The notes: generated by a model from the letters alone, not told the origin. Counted from the stretch's first letter, positions 1 to 10,900 are shown. The stretch is DNA of 64,000 bases from Lantana camara (GCA_037501455.1 CM074858.1:97994001-98058000); one strand, 5' to 3'. A program made the numbers and translations.

Positions 1-771
1 TGGAAATATCAGCTGAAGGTACCCTACAGATGGATGACCCAAACGACGATGCCACAGCCACTGTTGTCGGTCCACTATCCCGTGAGCAAGCGCTGCAGTT
101 CCTTGTTGAGCCACCTCATCGATGTAGTACAACCCTCCACTTTCAGTACCACGCCCAATCACTTTCCCCGACTGAATATCCTGTAACAAGCAGAAATCGG
201 GAAACATTAGCACGATACAATTCAACTCCTTAGTAACGTGACTAATAGACAACAATTTACAGGATAAGTCGGGAACATAAAGATAATTTTGTAATTTTAA
301 ATTGGGTGATAATGAAAGTGTCCCAGCTCTAAGAACCGGAGTGATAGTTCCATTTGCTATCTGGATCGAGGTTCTTTTAGGAGTACTAAGGTTGACCAAG
401 TCATTTCGATCATGGGTCATTGTGTCTGTGGCCCCACAATCGAATATCCACTTAGCAGACTTATTACCGGAGGTAGTGAGTGCTTTCCCTGAATCACTGT
501 TTTCGGGAAAATTTCTGTAACTTGATTGACAAGAGGTGGTGTTACAAATATCAAACTCAATTAAATTGGGGGCAGATTTGTAGAATATAGAAGGCTGTGA
601 GGTGGAGGGGCATAAGAGTCTATTCCCCTCCCCCCACTTAATACCTAGTTCACGTGAGACTCCTTCATTTCCCACTCCAGCCGCCGCTGCAAATCCTCTT
701 TCTTCTCTCTGTTCATCCGCCTGGTTCTGGGAGGCGACGGTGCTCCCGCCGTCAGCCACCTCCGCCGTTCC
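1..771 (-). CDS. pol: Copia-1 protease and GAG-pre-integrase segment, in frame with Gag after one stop, truncated by window
   Basis: Read on the minus strand in the Gag frame, this stretch has no further stop before the window edge. It contains the aspartic protease motif as WIFDCGATDT (about 421-450), then a retropepsin-like body (CKLLSISHVTKELNC). Next comes the integrase-proximal WLWHRRLGHPS block near base 20-40. The D-C-G in place of D-S-G is also present in Copia-2, so it is a lineage trait rather than damage. Integrase core, RT and RNase H would lie left of base 1. Not a host gene. Confidence 0.82.
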
Positions 772-1821
772 TCACGAGGGTCCGGCATTCCCACGTAACT
801 GACTCTGCCACCCCTCCGGCCATCCAATAATCTCGAAGCACTCCTCTCTGGAATGGCCTGTTCTTCGACATTTGCTGCATTCCAAAGCAGATCTGTTGCC
901 TCCGCCGCCGCTCCGGTGTGATGAGACCGGAGCCCTCCTCTGCGATTCTGACCGGAGCTTGGTGGTGTGTCCCTGTCCAGTCCCCTTCTCAAATCGAGAA
1001 GAATTTTGGGCGATTAGGCCCGCTCCGATGCCTGAGGCGGTCACCGCCGATGATGGGCTATTTTCGCCGGTATGCTCCGTGCCCAAGATGCCTCGCCGGA
1101 CTCCCTCTCTCCGAATAGCTGCGTAAGCTTTTTCCACAGACGGCAGTGGGGTTTCCTTGAGAAGTTCCCGTCTGTCTGCATCGAACTTATCATCGATTCC
1201 ACCCAGGAACTGAAAAAGGCGTGTTTCTGATCTTAACCGATTGAATGTGGAGATGTCTCCCTCACACATCATCGGGTTAGGCTGTCGTATTTCAATCTCC
1301 CTCCAGATTCTCTGTATATTGTTATAGTACTGCTCTATAGAGTCTGTGCCCTGTTTGAGGTTGTTGGCCCGGAGGGTGAGATCGTAGATCTGTAATCCAT
1401 CGCCGCCCTGACTGTAGGTGGCGTTGAGCCCGTCCCATAACGCCTTAGCTGAGGGGTATTCGGCGTAATATGTGACGAGTTCAGGCTCCATATTCTCGAG
1501 AAGCCATGTGCAAACTATGAGATCGTTCTTTTCCCACCTGGGAAATTCTGGGTGACCCGAGGTTGGTGGTGTGGGGGTTCCTATGAGATGACTGAGTTTC
1601 CCCCTTCCGCCGATTGCTAATTTCATCAGGCGTGCCCAGAGGGTGTAATTGAACTGGTTGAGTTTGACATTAATCAATAGGTTCTGTGGTATGTGATTCT
1701 GAATGTTTTGTGTTTGGGGTTGCAGGTTCTGAAGGAGATTGGTCAATTGCATGACTATGGAATCGGACTGTGATTCCTGGGGACCGCCGGAACGGTTACT
1801 GCTGCTGTTTTCTTCGGCCAT
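772..1821 (-). CDS. gag: Copia-1 Gag (UBN2-type, CCHC zinc knuckle)
   Basis: This 349-residue frame starts at MAEENSSSN. It encodes the capsid-nucleocapsid protein that packages the element RNA into cytoplasmic particles. The conserved copia Gag core is seen as LWARLMKLAIGGRG, KALWDGLNATYS and a FQFLGGIDDKFD block. Near the C-terminus a complete CX2CX4HX4C knuckle (CSKCRRTGHSREEC) is followed by the usual IIGWP. The frame ends at TGA (772-774), but the same frame stays open past that codon into protease. The stop is therefore either a single nonsense mutation or a read-through codon. The start is the first ATG downstream of the primer-binding site. Confidence 0.88.
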   Translation of the reverse strand: MAEENSSSNRSGGPQESQSDSIVMQLTNLLQNLQPQTQNIQNHIPQNLLINVKLNQFNYTLWARLMKLAIGGRGKLSHLIGTPTPPTSGHPEFPRWEKNDLIVCTWLLENMEPELVTYYAEYPSAKALWDGLNATYSQGGDGLQIYDLTLRANNLKQGTDSIEQYYNNIQRIWREIEIRQPNPMMCEGDISTFNRLRSETRLFQFLGGIDDKFDADRRELLKETPLPSVEKAYAAIRREGVRRGILGTEHTGENSPSSAVTASGIGAGLIAQNSSRFEKGTGQGHTTKLRSESQRRAPVSSHRSGGGGNRSALECSKCRRTGHSREECFEIIGWPEGWQSQLRGNAGPS

Positions 1822-1886
1822 GGCCGTGAAAGGTTTGCCGGTACGTGATGAGCAAGAAAACCGATTTTACTGTTAGATCGGATTCC

Positions 1887-1898
1887 GCTCTGATACCA
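1887..1898 (-). promoter_or_regulatory. Copia-1 primer-binding site
   Basis: On the minus strand the LTR end ...AACA is followed directly by TGGTATCAGAGC. This is the standard plant copia primer-binding site, complementary to the 3' end of initiator tRNA-Met. It fixes the inner boundary of the LTR. Confidence 0.92.
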
Positions 1899-2068
1899 TG
1901 TTTTCTTTAGTAGGTGCCATAGTTTGGGAGAAAACGTAATTTCTGTATTGCTTAATTGAAGAATACAATGTACACCCTTTACACTAAATAATACAATCCT
2001 AGCTAGAAAAGGAAAGAGATCAATTAGGCTACAAATAAGGGATTAACCCTAATTTTCCTTTGCTAACA
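1899..2068 (-). repeat. Copia-1 5' LTR (170 bp)
   Basis: On the minus strand it begins TGTTAGCAAAGG and ends AAAGAAAACA next to the primer-binding site. The TG...CA ends and short length fit a small-LTR copia lineage. It would carry the promoter and RNA start of Copia-1. The flank at 2069-2073 (CCACA) should be one TSD copy; the partner is outside the window. Confidence 0.88.
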
Positions 2069-3434
2069 CCACATCCACCGCACTATAGCCTCAATCCACA
2101 TATGAAACGGAAATTCATACATGAACCAAAACTATAGCGAACGGGAGACAATAAAAACTCAAAAGCTAGACGGGTACCCTCAATTAATACCACTAAACAA
2201 TTATATCAATAAAAGCGGAAGCAATAACATTCAATACTTATAGGTACCATATTTACATATTTATTAATAGATACCAACATTTCATACAATATAATATCAC
2301 CTCCAATATTAGGTAAGGCATAATACAAAATGTAAGAAGTATCAATACATGAGCTACAATATGAAGGTGAAGTGCTAGACCCGAATAAAAGACAGGCTAG
2401 ACTCTAATTCCCGCCTAGCACGAACCTGCAAAAGCTGAAAAGTTGAGGTGTCAGTCCAACACGGACTGAGCGAGGGGGGTATAAATAAATATTTGCGCAC
2501 ATACATACAAGTTATAATCTCGGGTAATAATTTTGGAAGATAACAACATGATTTAGAACAGAAGAGATAATATCGCCCGAGGTTACAACTAATCCATTTT
2601 ATCAATTCAATACAATCAATTTGTGGTCCGACGAGTGAGGGCAAATCTCCAACCTTTCACCGACTGTGTATAATACTTCAATTTATTAGTGGATTAGGTG
2701 ATCACACAACAATTCCGTGCACAATTAGCAATTTCAATCAATAAATCCTTCTTCCTCCTGGTGATGGTGGGCTTCCAAGACTCAGCCATCCAATCATGGT
2801 GTACGTCGGGAACATGACTCCCACGCACGGGATTTCTTCCTCCACCAAACCTCCTGGTGGATTCAGAGGTGATCCCACAATGGTGAGAATAGTGCAAGAG
2901 TTACCCGTCAGCCCTTGCTTTCCTGGTTCGCTCAATACACTACCCTCGGGCCCAACGTGAACAACAGTTACTCGCCAAAACTATCAATGAGTCAATCAAT
3001 CAATCAATCAATCCATTTTCGTGAAATCAATTGAAAATCATAAGGTTCGAAAACTATAGATATATAGATACGTTTTGGACGAAAATCACATAAGGGTTGT
3101 AAGGTTCTATATATCTAGAATTTAAACCTCGCCTGAACGACCCAAAATAACCAAGGAATCAGCTCACGGAGCCTGCTCCTCGTCACCAGGAAGCTGGTCT
3201 GTGCAAGAAAGACAACTGCCCGTGAAACTCGACTCAAAATGCACCAAATAGGACGAACGGCGAAAATGCAATGATCATGATATGCATATGTAAAAGATAA
3301 GATTATGTTCATGTGTACTATTAGGAAATTAACTCATATAATCAATTAACCCAAATAACAATTAATACGTAACCAATATATCTAACCCATGCATGTACAG
3401 TAGCATGCAACCAAAATATGCATGAAAACAGAAG

Positions 3435-3640
3435 GTGACATGCCCGTATCACCAATATGCACTAAGTCATGACACCCCCGTGTCTAGGTACAGCGGACAA
3501 TATGCGTGAAAAGAAGGTGACACGCCCGTGTCACCAACACAAGGCAAACCATGACACCCCCCGTGTCACGGTACAGAAAAACCAACCCATCATGCACCCC
3601 CGTGTCACACAGAACAGGGCAAAGCTGATACGCCCGTGTC
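3435..3640. repeat. Palindromic GC-rich repeat block inside LTR-A
   Basis: About six short palindromes lie 30-50 bp apart, the best being GTGACACGCCCGTGTCAC at 3517-3534. The others are degenerate versions ending CCCGTGTCA. LTR-B carries a different palindrome family at the corresponding place. Confidence 0.75.
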
Positions 3641-4130
3641 AACTGTGCGTAACAAAAAAACAGGGCAGAAAACAGGGGTTTTCCATGCAAAACCAACCCA
3701 AACAATTATATTTCCAAATTCCAACCACAACAAATGTTGAAACACCTCATATATGCATCATACTTCAAGTATTCATCAATTCAATCAAGAAATAAACATC
3801 AAAGTGGTAAAATCCAACTTGAAACCCTCATGTATGAACATGCTTCCAATCTTCATGAACTTCAATATATCCATGCAACTTCCACTTCTCATGATCCTAA
3901 CATGCTTCTAACTCCAAATATTGTAAGAATTCATTACATAATTCATGAACCCTACTTCCATGTCAAACAAGAAATTCATCCAAGTTCATGTCATACCTTA
4001 AATTCAAGCAAGAAATAAGATGAAGTGGAGAAATGATGATGAGGATGCTCCTAGCTTCAATGATCCTTCAAGAATTTAGCTTGAAATGAGATAAAATTTC
4101 CTCCTTCTCCTTGGTGTTGTAATCGGTATT

Positions 4131-4151
4131 TAGTGTGTGTGTGTGTGTGTG
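4131..4151. repeat. (TG)n microsatellite
   Basis: A run of about ten GT dinucleotides within LTR-A. LTR-B has a corresponding (AC)-rich stretch near 5881-5897, as expected for an inverted homologous copy. Confidence 0.85.
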
Positions 4152-4575
4152 GAAATTGGATGAAAATGGAATGAAGTAGAATGCAATGGAAGAAGAGATG
4201 ATATAATCCAAAGTCTTGAAAGAATAGACATGAGTCATCATATTTTGCACATAATTCCTCCTAATATTTGAATTCATTCAATCAAATTTCCTCTCTACAC
4301 AAAAGATCAAGTAGCTCCAATTTCCTTAATGCAATTAGGTCCATAAATTTATACAAAGGGTCAATCAAGGACATTTAGTGCAATTAGGTCACATATAGCA
4401 ATTAGTTCATATAATTCACGTAAATGACAATTTATATAAATGCATAGAGATGTAATGTATATAATATGATGAAGGTTGTAAATAATTGAATGAAATGATT
4501 ACATTAAATTCCCCCAACTCCCGAAGACCCGCTCGTGGCGTGCTTACCTGAACTTCTGGAAATTGGGGCGTTACA

Positions 4576-5456
4576 GAATACTTAGTTGAAAATGTGTTAG
4601 ATGAACACGATGAGTTACCGGGTTGTCAATAATTTTCCAGGATCAAATAAGTATGATGAAAGATTGAATACTAAGATTTGAGCTACTGAAAGATAGGCCG
4701 AGCATCCAAGAAAATTAGGAGTGATTTGGGGAAGTGAAAGAATTAGGGGACAACATATCACATGAATAATACAGGTTACAGACTCGTCAGTGGTTTTCGT
4801 GATGAACCGAGAATACTTATTGGATTAGAGGTTTAAATTCAAGCTACCAAAGACTAATTCGAGTATTCAAGAAGTCCAAGTGCAGTTCGTTGTGAAGAAT
4901 GGGGAATAGAACTAATATCACTTAAGATTGAGAACTTTGGCCTTGGTGCTAGTTAGGATAAGGGAATCAATTATGGAAGCAGGATTGAATTATCAATTAA
5001 GTATTGGATATCGAAGATTCAGTATTTGGGTGCTTTGGGTGAAGAAATCTTCAACCTCAAATCAAGTGTTGAAACGGATCACTACCATGGAAGATTCCTG
5101 AACAACGGTGAACGGTACATCAAATATTTATGGCATATGCATACATGTAATATAAATTTAAAGAATTTCATGATACTAAGTGCTTTGATCGTTGATTGTA
5201 TTCCTTACTTTTATATAATTAATTGGTGTACTTTATCTTTTATACTTGCTCCTTACATGACGGGTTGTGTGACACTTATTCACTTGAGCTTAGGTTGTGT
5301 GTTTCTTGTTGGGAGACGGGGTTCTCTTATTGTTCGTTTGAGAGACGGGGTGCTCTCGTTGCTTGTTTGAGAGAAGGGGCTCTCTCACCGCTTGTTTTAA
5401 AGTTTTAGAACTCGAGTATGGACCTGGGGACCAGGTCCTCTTAAGGGGAAGAGTGT
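4576..5456 (+). other. Gypsy internal remnant between inverted LTRs, 3' untranslated spacer with polypurine tract
   Basis: This 881-bp stretch has no convincing coding frame. At 5311-5397 there are three tandem 29-bp units (GAGAGACGGGGTGCTCTCGT-like). A purine-rich tract AAGGGGAAGAG (5443-5453) lies 3 bp before the TGTAACGCC start of LTR-B, which marks LTR-B as a 3' LTR. I infer this is the tail of a gypsy element whose pol region has been lost by rearrangement. An unrelated 0.2-kb junction next to LTR-A cannot be excluded. Confidence 0.6.
5443..5453 (+). promoter_or_regulatory. Polypurine tract of the LTR-B gypsy element
   Basis: AAGGGGAAGAG lies immediately upstream of the LTR start, the usual position of the plus-strand DNA primer in LTR retrotransposons. 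Confidence 0.7.
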
Positions 5457-7914
5457 TGTAACGCCCCAATTTTCAATTATACATTACATGATATTATGTG
5501 ATATTATATTACTAATTGTTTACCTGAAATTATTGTTAACGTGAGAATTTATGTGAAATAATTGTCGAACATGTCTTATTTGATTAATGTCCTTAACTGA
5601 TCATTTTCCATAACTTAAGACGTGCATTAATTATCGAATGTGACTTAAGTGCTCATACGTGTCCTTACTTGATCGTTTCTTAAATATGTGGACTTAATTG
5701 CATAATATGATTTGGAGTTAAATGATCATTTTACATGGATTAAAACTTGATTGCGTACACTCATACATCCCAAGGACTTAAGTGCAAATAATGATGATTC
5801 ATGCATTTAGTGGGAGATATAATATATCTTATATGCATCCCCTCTCTCACATTTCATACATTACATTTCATCAAGAATCTCACACACATACACACACCAA
5901 ACACCGACTTTTACACCAAGGAAGGGCAAGAGGATTTCATCTCAATTTCAAGCTAGACTTTTGGAGGAATTGTGAAGCTAGGGTAATCATCAACATCATA
6001 CTACCATCTCATCCCATCTTTCTTCCATTTCAAGGTAGTTTGGAGAGTTATATGATTTCATGGATTCATGCTCAAGTAGGGTTAATGAGTTATGTTATGT
6101 TTTTTGTTCATTCTTGGTTAGAAGCATGTTTAGGGTTATTATATTCCAAGACTTACATGAAACATGAGGATATGTTAAGGTTGATTAATATGAATTTTAT
6201 GGGGTTTTATGGATAGATTTTCGATGATCTAAGCATGTTTTGATGGTTGGTTTGTGGTATATTGAAGTATATTGTGTATATGCTATGTTGGATCATTTCT
6301 CATGGATTGAAGTTGGATTTTCTGTTGGTTTTGCATGAGTTTAAAACTCCCCTGCTGCTACGCTGTTTCTCGAGTAATGGGTCCCGGCCGGGACCCTTTT
6401 CCTTATAAAAACGATCGCGGACAGGACATTAAAATCGGGGGGCTGCCTGCCTGTGATCCCGGACAGGACCCTTTTCAGTGTAAAACCCTTCCCGGCCGAG
6501 ATAGTTGGTCAGGAGACCCTTCTGTAAGGGTATCCCGATCGAGACACCTTTTCTTCTAAAACCAATCCCGGCCGGGATTGATCTTGGCAGGGGAGGTTTT
6601 TGTAATTTTTTCAAACTTTACAATTTGAATTGCATGATTCATTCTCGTTTATGGCTTTTAATGATTATAACGACATGACTGACATTACATGACATTGTCG
6701 TTCGTCTTAAGTGGTTCATACGAGTCGAGTCTTACGTACACTTGTCCTTGTTACACAGATCACGGTCCTGCAGACGAGGAGCACGCTCCATAGGGTGTTC
6801 TTGTTGTTTTGGTTGGTAAAGGTGAGGTTTAATTCTAGATATATAGAACCCTTACAACCCCTATGTGATGTTTTTGGCCAAAATATATCTATATATCTAT
6901 AGTTTTCCAAACTTAATTGATTTCTAACGGATTTCATGAAATGAACGGATTGATTGATTGATTGATTGTTTTGGCGAGTAACTATTGTTCACGTTGGGCC
7001 CCGAGGGTAGTGTATTGAGCCAACCGGGAGAGCAAGGGCTGACGGGTAACTCTTGCACTATCCTCACCATTGTGGGATCACCTCTGAATCCACCAGCAGG
7101 TTTGGTGGAGGAAGAAATCCCGTGCGTGAGAGTCATGTTCCCGACGTACACCATGATTGGATAGTGGGGCCTTGCAATCCCAACATCACCCAGAGGAAGA
7201 AGGAATCATTGAAACTGCTAATTGTACACTGTAAATTAATTGCTTGATCACCTAATCACTTAATGATTGAACTATTGTATACTTTTGGAGAAAGGTTGGA
7301 GAATTGCCCTCACTCGCCGGGCCGCATATTGAATTGATCATGATTGAATTATTAATTGATTAGTTGTAATCTCGGGCGAGTTCTACTTTATTATTGAACT
7401 TATATTGCTTCCTTTTATAAAACCTTACCCGAGATTATGGCTTGCATGGTAATTGCGCTAATATTTATTTATAAACCCCTCACTCAGTCTTGTGTAGACT
7501 GACACCTCACATTTTCAGGTTTGCAGGGTGCGTGCTAGGCGGGATTGAGTCGGTCTTTTACTTTGGATCTAGTACTTGTCCTTCTCGCTTTCATATGTAT
7601 TTATTGATGCATATCTATTACTTATGAATTGATTTGGGTATCTATGTGTATTATGACTTGTGATTGAAGAAGTTAAAAATTGTATATTTGGATAATGAAA
7701 CTGGATTGAAATAATGTAATGTATATAATTATGCTGCCGCATTATTCTTTTTGCATTGTGGTAATTAATAGGGTTGGTCCCACCTAGCTAGTGAGTCGTT
7801 TTTTTTTATTGTCTCCCGTTCGCTATAAGCTTGATTCATGTATGGGTGCTCGTTCCAAATGTGGATTGAACTATAGTGCGGGGGATGTGGCTACCTAGCG
7901 TTCCGGGTGCTACA
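5457..7914 (+). repeat. Gypsy LTR-B, 2458 bp, plus orientation (3' LTR)
   Basis: It begins TGTAACGCCCCAATTTTC after a polypurine tract and ends GGGTGCTACA at 7914. Sequence after 7914 switches abruptly to a MOT1-like gene fragment, which confirms the boundary. LTR-A is its diverged inverted homologue. A 5' LTR in the same orientation is not present in the window. Reading frames inside it, such as 7053-7247, are mirrored in LTR-A but have no recognisable domain. I treat them as chance frames. Confidence 0.85.
6369..6595. repeat. Palindromic GC-rich repeat block inside LTR-B
   Basis: About six imperfect palindromes of the type GGGTCCCGGCCGGGACCC (6379-6396) are spaced about 40-50 bp apart, separated by T-rich spacers such as CTTTTC and TAAAAC. 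The block sits at the same relative place as the CCCGTGTCA palindromes of LTR-A, but the palindrome sequence is different. Confidence 0.72.
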
Positions 7915-8440
7915 ATTAGGCCCTCTTATGATGGCTAGAACCAATCCCACCAAAAAGATTATGAAAGCAGAGGGAAGTGAGCAGATCACTTTTTTGACTT
8001 TCTTCCATTTTTGATCCCTCATCTTCAAATCATCAACCTCACAGTTAGCTTCGTTTTCGGCTTCTTCTTGCCTTGGCCCGTTTACTATTATGATGAAACA
8101 GGAACAAATGAGGGCCAAAATCAATCCATCCGACCCGAGCTATGGCCTATCTCCAAAAGATTTCGACTTTGAGAAATTTTGAACCTTTCTGATGTACTTA
8201 ACAACCATCATTGCGAACGTCAAGCCCTGAGCAAGCTGAATGCCTCTAACAACGGATGATGGAATCAATTTAAGCCGTCATTGCGAAATTCAAGCCCTGA
8301 GCAAGCTGAATGCCTTTGAGAAATTAGGCATTGCTCCGAACTAGCACCCAATGAGGTTCATAAGTCCAACAGTGATGGAAACGGATGTGGCCAAAACATC
8401 CTTATACGGGAAAAGGCCAGTTGACAGCTTACAATTCGCC
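7915..8440 (-). pseudogene. Molybdate transporter (MOT1-like) fragment, scrambled and broken
   Basis: Minus-strand translation of 7920-8280 reads VVRGIQLAQGL, KYIRKVQNFSKSKS, GDRP-stop-LGSDG, LALICSCFIIIVNG, then a charged loop and PSAFIIFLVGLVLAIIRGPN. This order and wording match the central part of plant MOT1-type molybdate transporters of the sulfate-transporter superfamily, which are plasma- or endomembrane proteins. A C-terminal block (TSVSITVGLMNLIGC-stop-FGAMP, about 8345-8430) lies upstream of it on the minus strand, so the domain order is rearranged. The GIQLAQGL segment is duplicated with a 70-bp period. Two conserved Trp codons read TAG. Gypsy LTR-B cuts off the rest at 7914. Not functional; probably carried by a transposon. 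Confidence 0.75.
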
Positions 8441-9517
8441 TGAAACTGTAATTTCCGTTACATTTAACGGCAAGGCTGACGGCGGGACCACCAATTGTGT
8501 AAAAAAAGTGGTAGTTCAGTGACCATTCTTGTAAAATTGAAAAGTGGGGGACCAAAAGAGAATAAGTTGCATAGTTGGATGACCAAAACTGTAATTATCC
8601 CGAAATGGATGATTGATTATGCGGCGAAGAAGAAATCGGACCATCTTGTGGATTTGGGTGCTTTTCATGAATTAAAAAAAAAAACTTTTAATGGCTAGTT
8701 GAAAATATTTACGTACTGATTAACAATATTAATATTTAGTAAATTGATAAAAAATTTGTAATCAATGAAAAATCAAAAATATTTATATAATAATTAGAAA
8801 TATTATATTTATTAAATTAATAAATAATTTGTATTTAATCATTCATTAAAACTATTTACATAATAATTAGCAATATTATATTTATTAAATTAATAAATAA
8901 TTTATATTTAATGATTAGTTGTAAATATTATATAATATTAAAAATAACTCCCTAATATTTTTGATCTATAACAAAAAGATCCCAGACTTTTATGAATATT
9001 ACAATACAATCCCTGGGGCATTCTGGTATTTTGCAAAAAATAATAAAATATTCAGAGGTATTTTTGGAAGAACAGGTAAAAATATAACGGAACCCTGACG
9101 GTTCTCAGGGATCTCTAATGGAATCAAACCTTAGGGACTTCTATGTAAAATCCAGAAGAATATGGACCGGATTGTTATTAGGCCTAACCTCAGGGACCCA
9201 TATGTAATTATCCCAAAAAAAAAAACATCATTATATACCCAGCACTAGTCAATTATGTCAACAAAGGGCCAATTAAAAAGAAATTATTAGTCCCAAAAAA
9301 AGAAAAAACATGAAATTATTGTTAAGTGTCTGCATAATTCGTATAAAACACATTCAAACCAAATTTATATTTTGTGCCTAAAAATGAAATTTCAAAATTG
9401 GAAAAAATATATAAATGTCACAAGGTTGCCTTGTGCCTCGATATCAACAAACGAGCCCAACTAACATGAAATTATTGGTTAATGGTCCTAATAAAGTGGC
9501 AGTAAAAGATCATAAAG
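8441..9517. other. AT-rich intergenic repeats, no gene
   Basis: At 8441-8620 there is a sequence (minus strand beginning GGGATAATTACAGTTTTGG) that looks like the outer part of a non-autonomous TIR element holding the MOT1 fragment. A similar GGGATAATTACA start occurs at about 9216 on the minus strand, suggesting a second such end. In between are AT-rich tandem units (8719-8935). I see no coding frame with recognisable content. Confidence 0.5.
8719..8935. repeat. AT-rich tandem repeat, about three 73-bp units
   Basis: A unit containing TAATTAG, AATATTATATTTATTAAATT and AATAATTTGTATTTAAT recurs with a period of 72-73 bp, at about 8719, 8791 and 8864. The first copy is the most degenerate. Confidence 0.75.
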
Positions 9518-9522
9518 TCGTG

Positions 9523-9701
9523 TGTTAGAAGATACGTCTATTTTAGGATGTTATGTGATTACCTAAATTAGAGTATAATCAATCCCTGACTTGTAGGGAT
9601 TAGTTGCTATTTATCTAAGAGTTTCTCCATACTCTGTAATCAATCAATTCACGATGAATAACACAAGATTTCTTTCTTCTATATTCCTCTGTACTTTAAC
9701 A
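9523..9701 (+). repeat. Copia-2 5' LTR (179 bp)
   Basis: It begins TGTTAGAAGATACG and ends TACTTTAACA directly before the primer-binding site, and matches 14334-14511 at about 97 percent. The TSD copy TCGTG precedes it. Confidence 0.95.
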
Positions 9702-9713
9702 TGGTATCAGAGC
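9702..9713 (+). promoter_or_regulatory. Copia-2 primer-binding site
   Basis: TGGTATCAGAGC lies immediately after the 5' LTR and is complementary to initiator tRNA-Met, as in Copia-1. Confidence 0.93.
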
Positions 9714-9780
9714 TATATCGACACCCTTGGGACTCAGTTTTAAATCATCATTGTCCCGAACCCTCACAAACAACCCAACC

Positions 9781-10900
9781 ATGTCAAAAAACGTTGAAAC
9801 CAAAACCACCTCACAAAAACTCATCCTAAATCCGATGAGCAACAACTCAAACATATCCAATTCGGAAAACCTGTCAATTGGATTCAAACTCAGCAACGAC
9901 AATTACCCGATATGGGCGAGATTGATGCGAATGGCAATTGGAGGCAGAGGGTGCCGTTCCCACCTTACCGGAACCCCACCCGCTCCAGACAACACAGATC
10001 CGAAATTCGATCAATGGGAACAAAGAGATCAGTTAGTATTCACATGGATAGTCCAAAATATTGAAATCAACTTGGTCAATAATGTCTTACAGTATCCCAC
10101 GACGAAATCCCTATGGGATGGTCTTGCAACCACCTACGGCACAGGCTCCGATCCGCTCCAACTATCTTCACCGAAGAGCAAACACCCAAAAACAGGGGCG
10201 GGAAACGCTGGAGGAGTTCTAGAACACCCTTTAAGGAATATGGATGGCAATTGATCGCCGGTAAGCCAACCCCGTGAAGTGCCCGAAGACATTACCTCCT
10301 TCAACAAAATCATACAAGAACAAAGACTCTTATCAGTTTCTCATCGGCATCGACGAGAAATATGACCATATCCGTAAAGATCTGCTAAAACTTGAGCACC
10401 TTCCCTCAGTCGAATCGGCCTATGCCACTATCTGGAGGGAGGCTGCTCGAATCCAAATCTTGAATCCGGCAGCCGGTGGCAGAGACGATGGATCATCACT
10501 GGGAATCGGAGCTGGGTTGGCGGCGAGAAGAGAGAAGGGAGGCCGGTTCAAATCGGACGGCGGAGCCCGCTCAGACAGAGGCGGTGGCCGACGGCCATCC
10601 TCGCGGGAAGACAGATCTGAGTTGGAGTGTTCCCACTATGGGAAACCTCGCCACACCAAGGAAGGGTGCTTCGAACTCATTGGGTACCCAGAATGGTGGG
10701 AGGGGAATCGGAAGCCCAAGCAAACCAGTACGGCGGCGGGAGGCGGAGAAAATCGCCGCACGAACGTAGCCATCACGGAATCCCAGGCTGGGGCCGTGGG
10801 CGACGCCGGACGGGAAGGCCCCACCCCTGACATCACCACCACGGCGGCGACCGAGGCAGGAGTTAGGCGGAGAGGATATGCAGCCGCCGCAGCCTCTGTC
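9781..10900 (+). pseudogene. gag: Copia-2 gag, frameshifted
   Basis: The start is the ATG at 9781 (MSKNVETKTT). The UBN2-like Gag core reads YPIWARLMRMAIGGRG and KSLWDGLATTYG. The frame fails at about 10.15-10.25 kb and resumes in another frame around 10.33 kb (YQFLIGIDEKYD), which implies at least two indels. The zinc knuckle at about 10624-10665 reads CSHYGKPRHTKEGC: the second Cys is Tyr and the conserved GH pair is altered, so RNA binding would be lost even if the frame were intact. Copia-1 keeps the canonical residues. Confidence 0.88.

Larger units (their letters stand above)
1..2068 (-). mobile_element. Copia-1: Ty1/copia LTR retrotransposon, 5' portion, cut by window edge
   Basis: Reading on the minus strand there are, in order, an LTR (2068 to 1899), an initiator-Met-type primer-binding site, a Gag frame with a CCHC knuckle, a protease active site and the GAG-pre-integrase HHCC region. 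The rest of pol lies beyond base 1. The element sits inside gypsy LTR-A: the LTR sequence resumes at 2069 and ends about 22 bp short of the homologous end seen in LTR-B. Gag similarity and a short LTR (170 bp) make it a relative of Copia-2 at 9523-14511. The downstream LTR and second TSD copy are outside the window. Confidence 0.9.
2069..4575 (-). repeat. Gypsy LTR-A, about 2.5 kb, minus orientation, 3' end interrupted by Copia-1
   Basis: On the minus strand it begins TGTAACGCCCCAATTTCC at 4575 and runs to 2069, where Copia-1 interrupts it. It aligns over nearly its whole length with LTR-B at 5457-7914 on the plus strand. Examples are the CACCATTGTGGGATCACC block at about 2870 and 7060, the ATATATAGAACC block, and the end block CTATAGTGCGG/GGATGTGG. 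Divergence looks like roughly 10 percent or more. No polypurine tract lies next to its 4575 end, so it may be a 5' or solo LTR. Open frames inside it are not conserved genes. Confidence 0.82.

Noticed and set aside
2694..2897. 67-codon minus-strand frame with a similar frame at 7053-7247
   Set aside because: The similarity reflects homologous LTR sequence. Frame ends are not conserved and no domain is seen.
7891..8124. 77-codon frame with two hydrophobic segments as a small membrane protein gene
   Set aside because: It is the middle part of a broken MOT1-like sequence, and its end lies in LTR-B.
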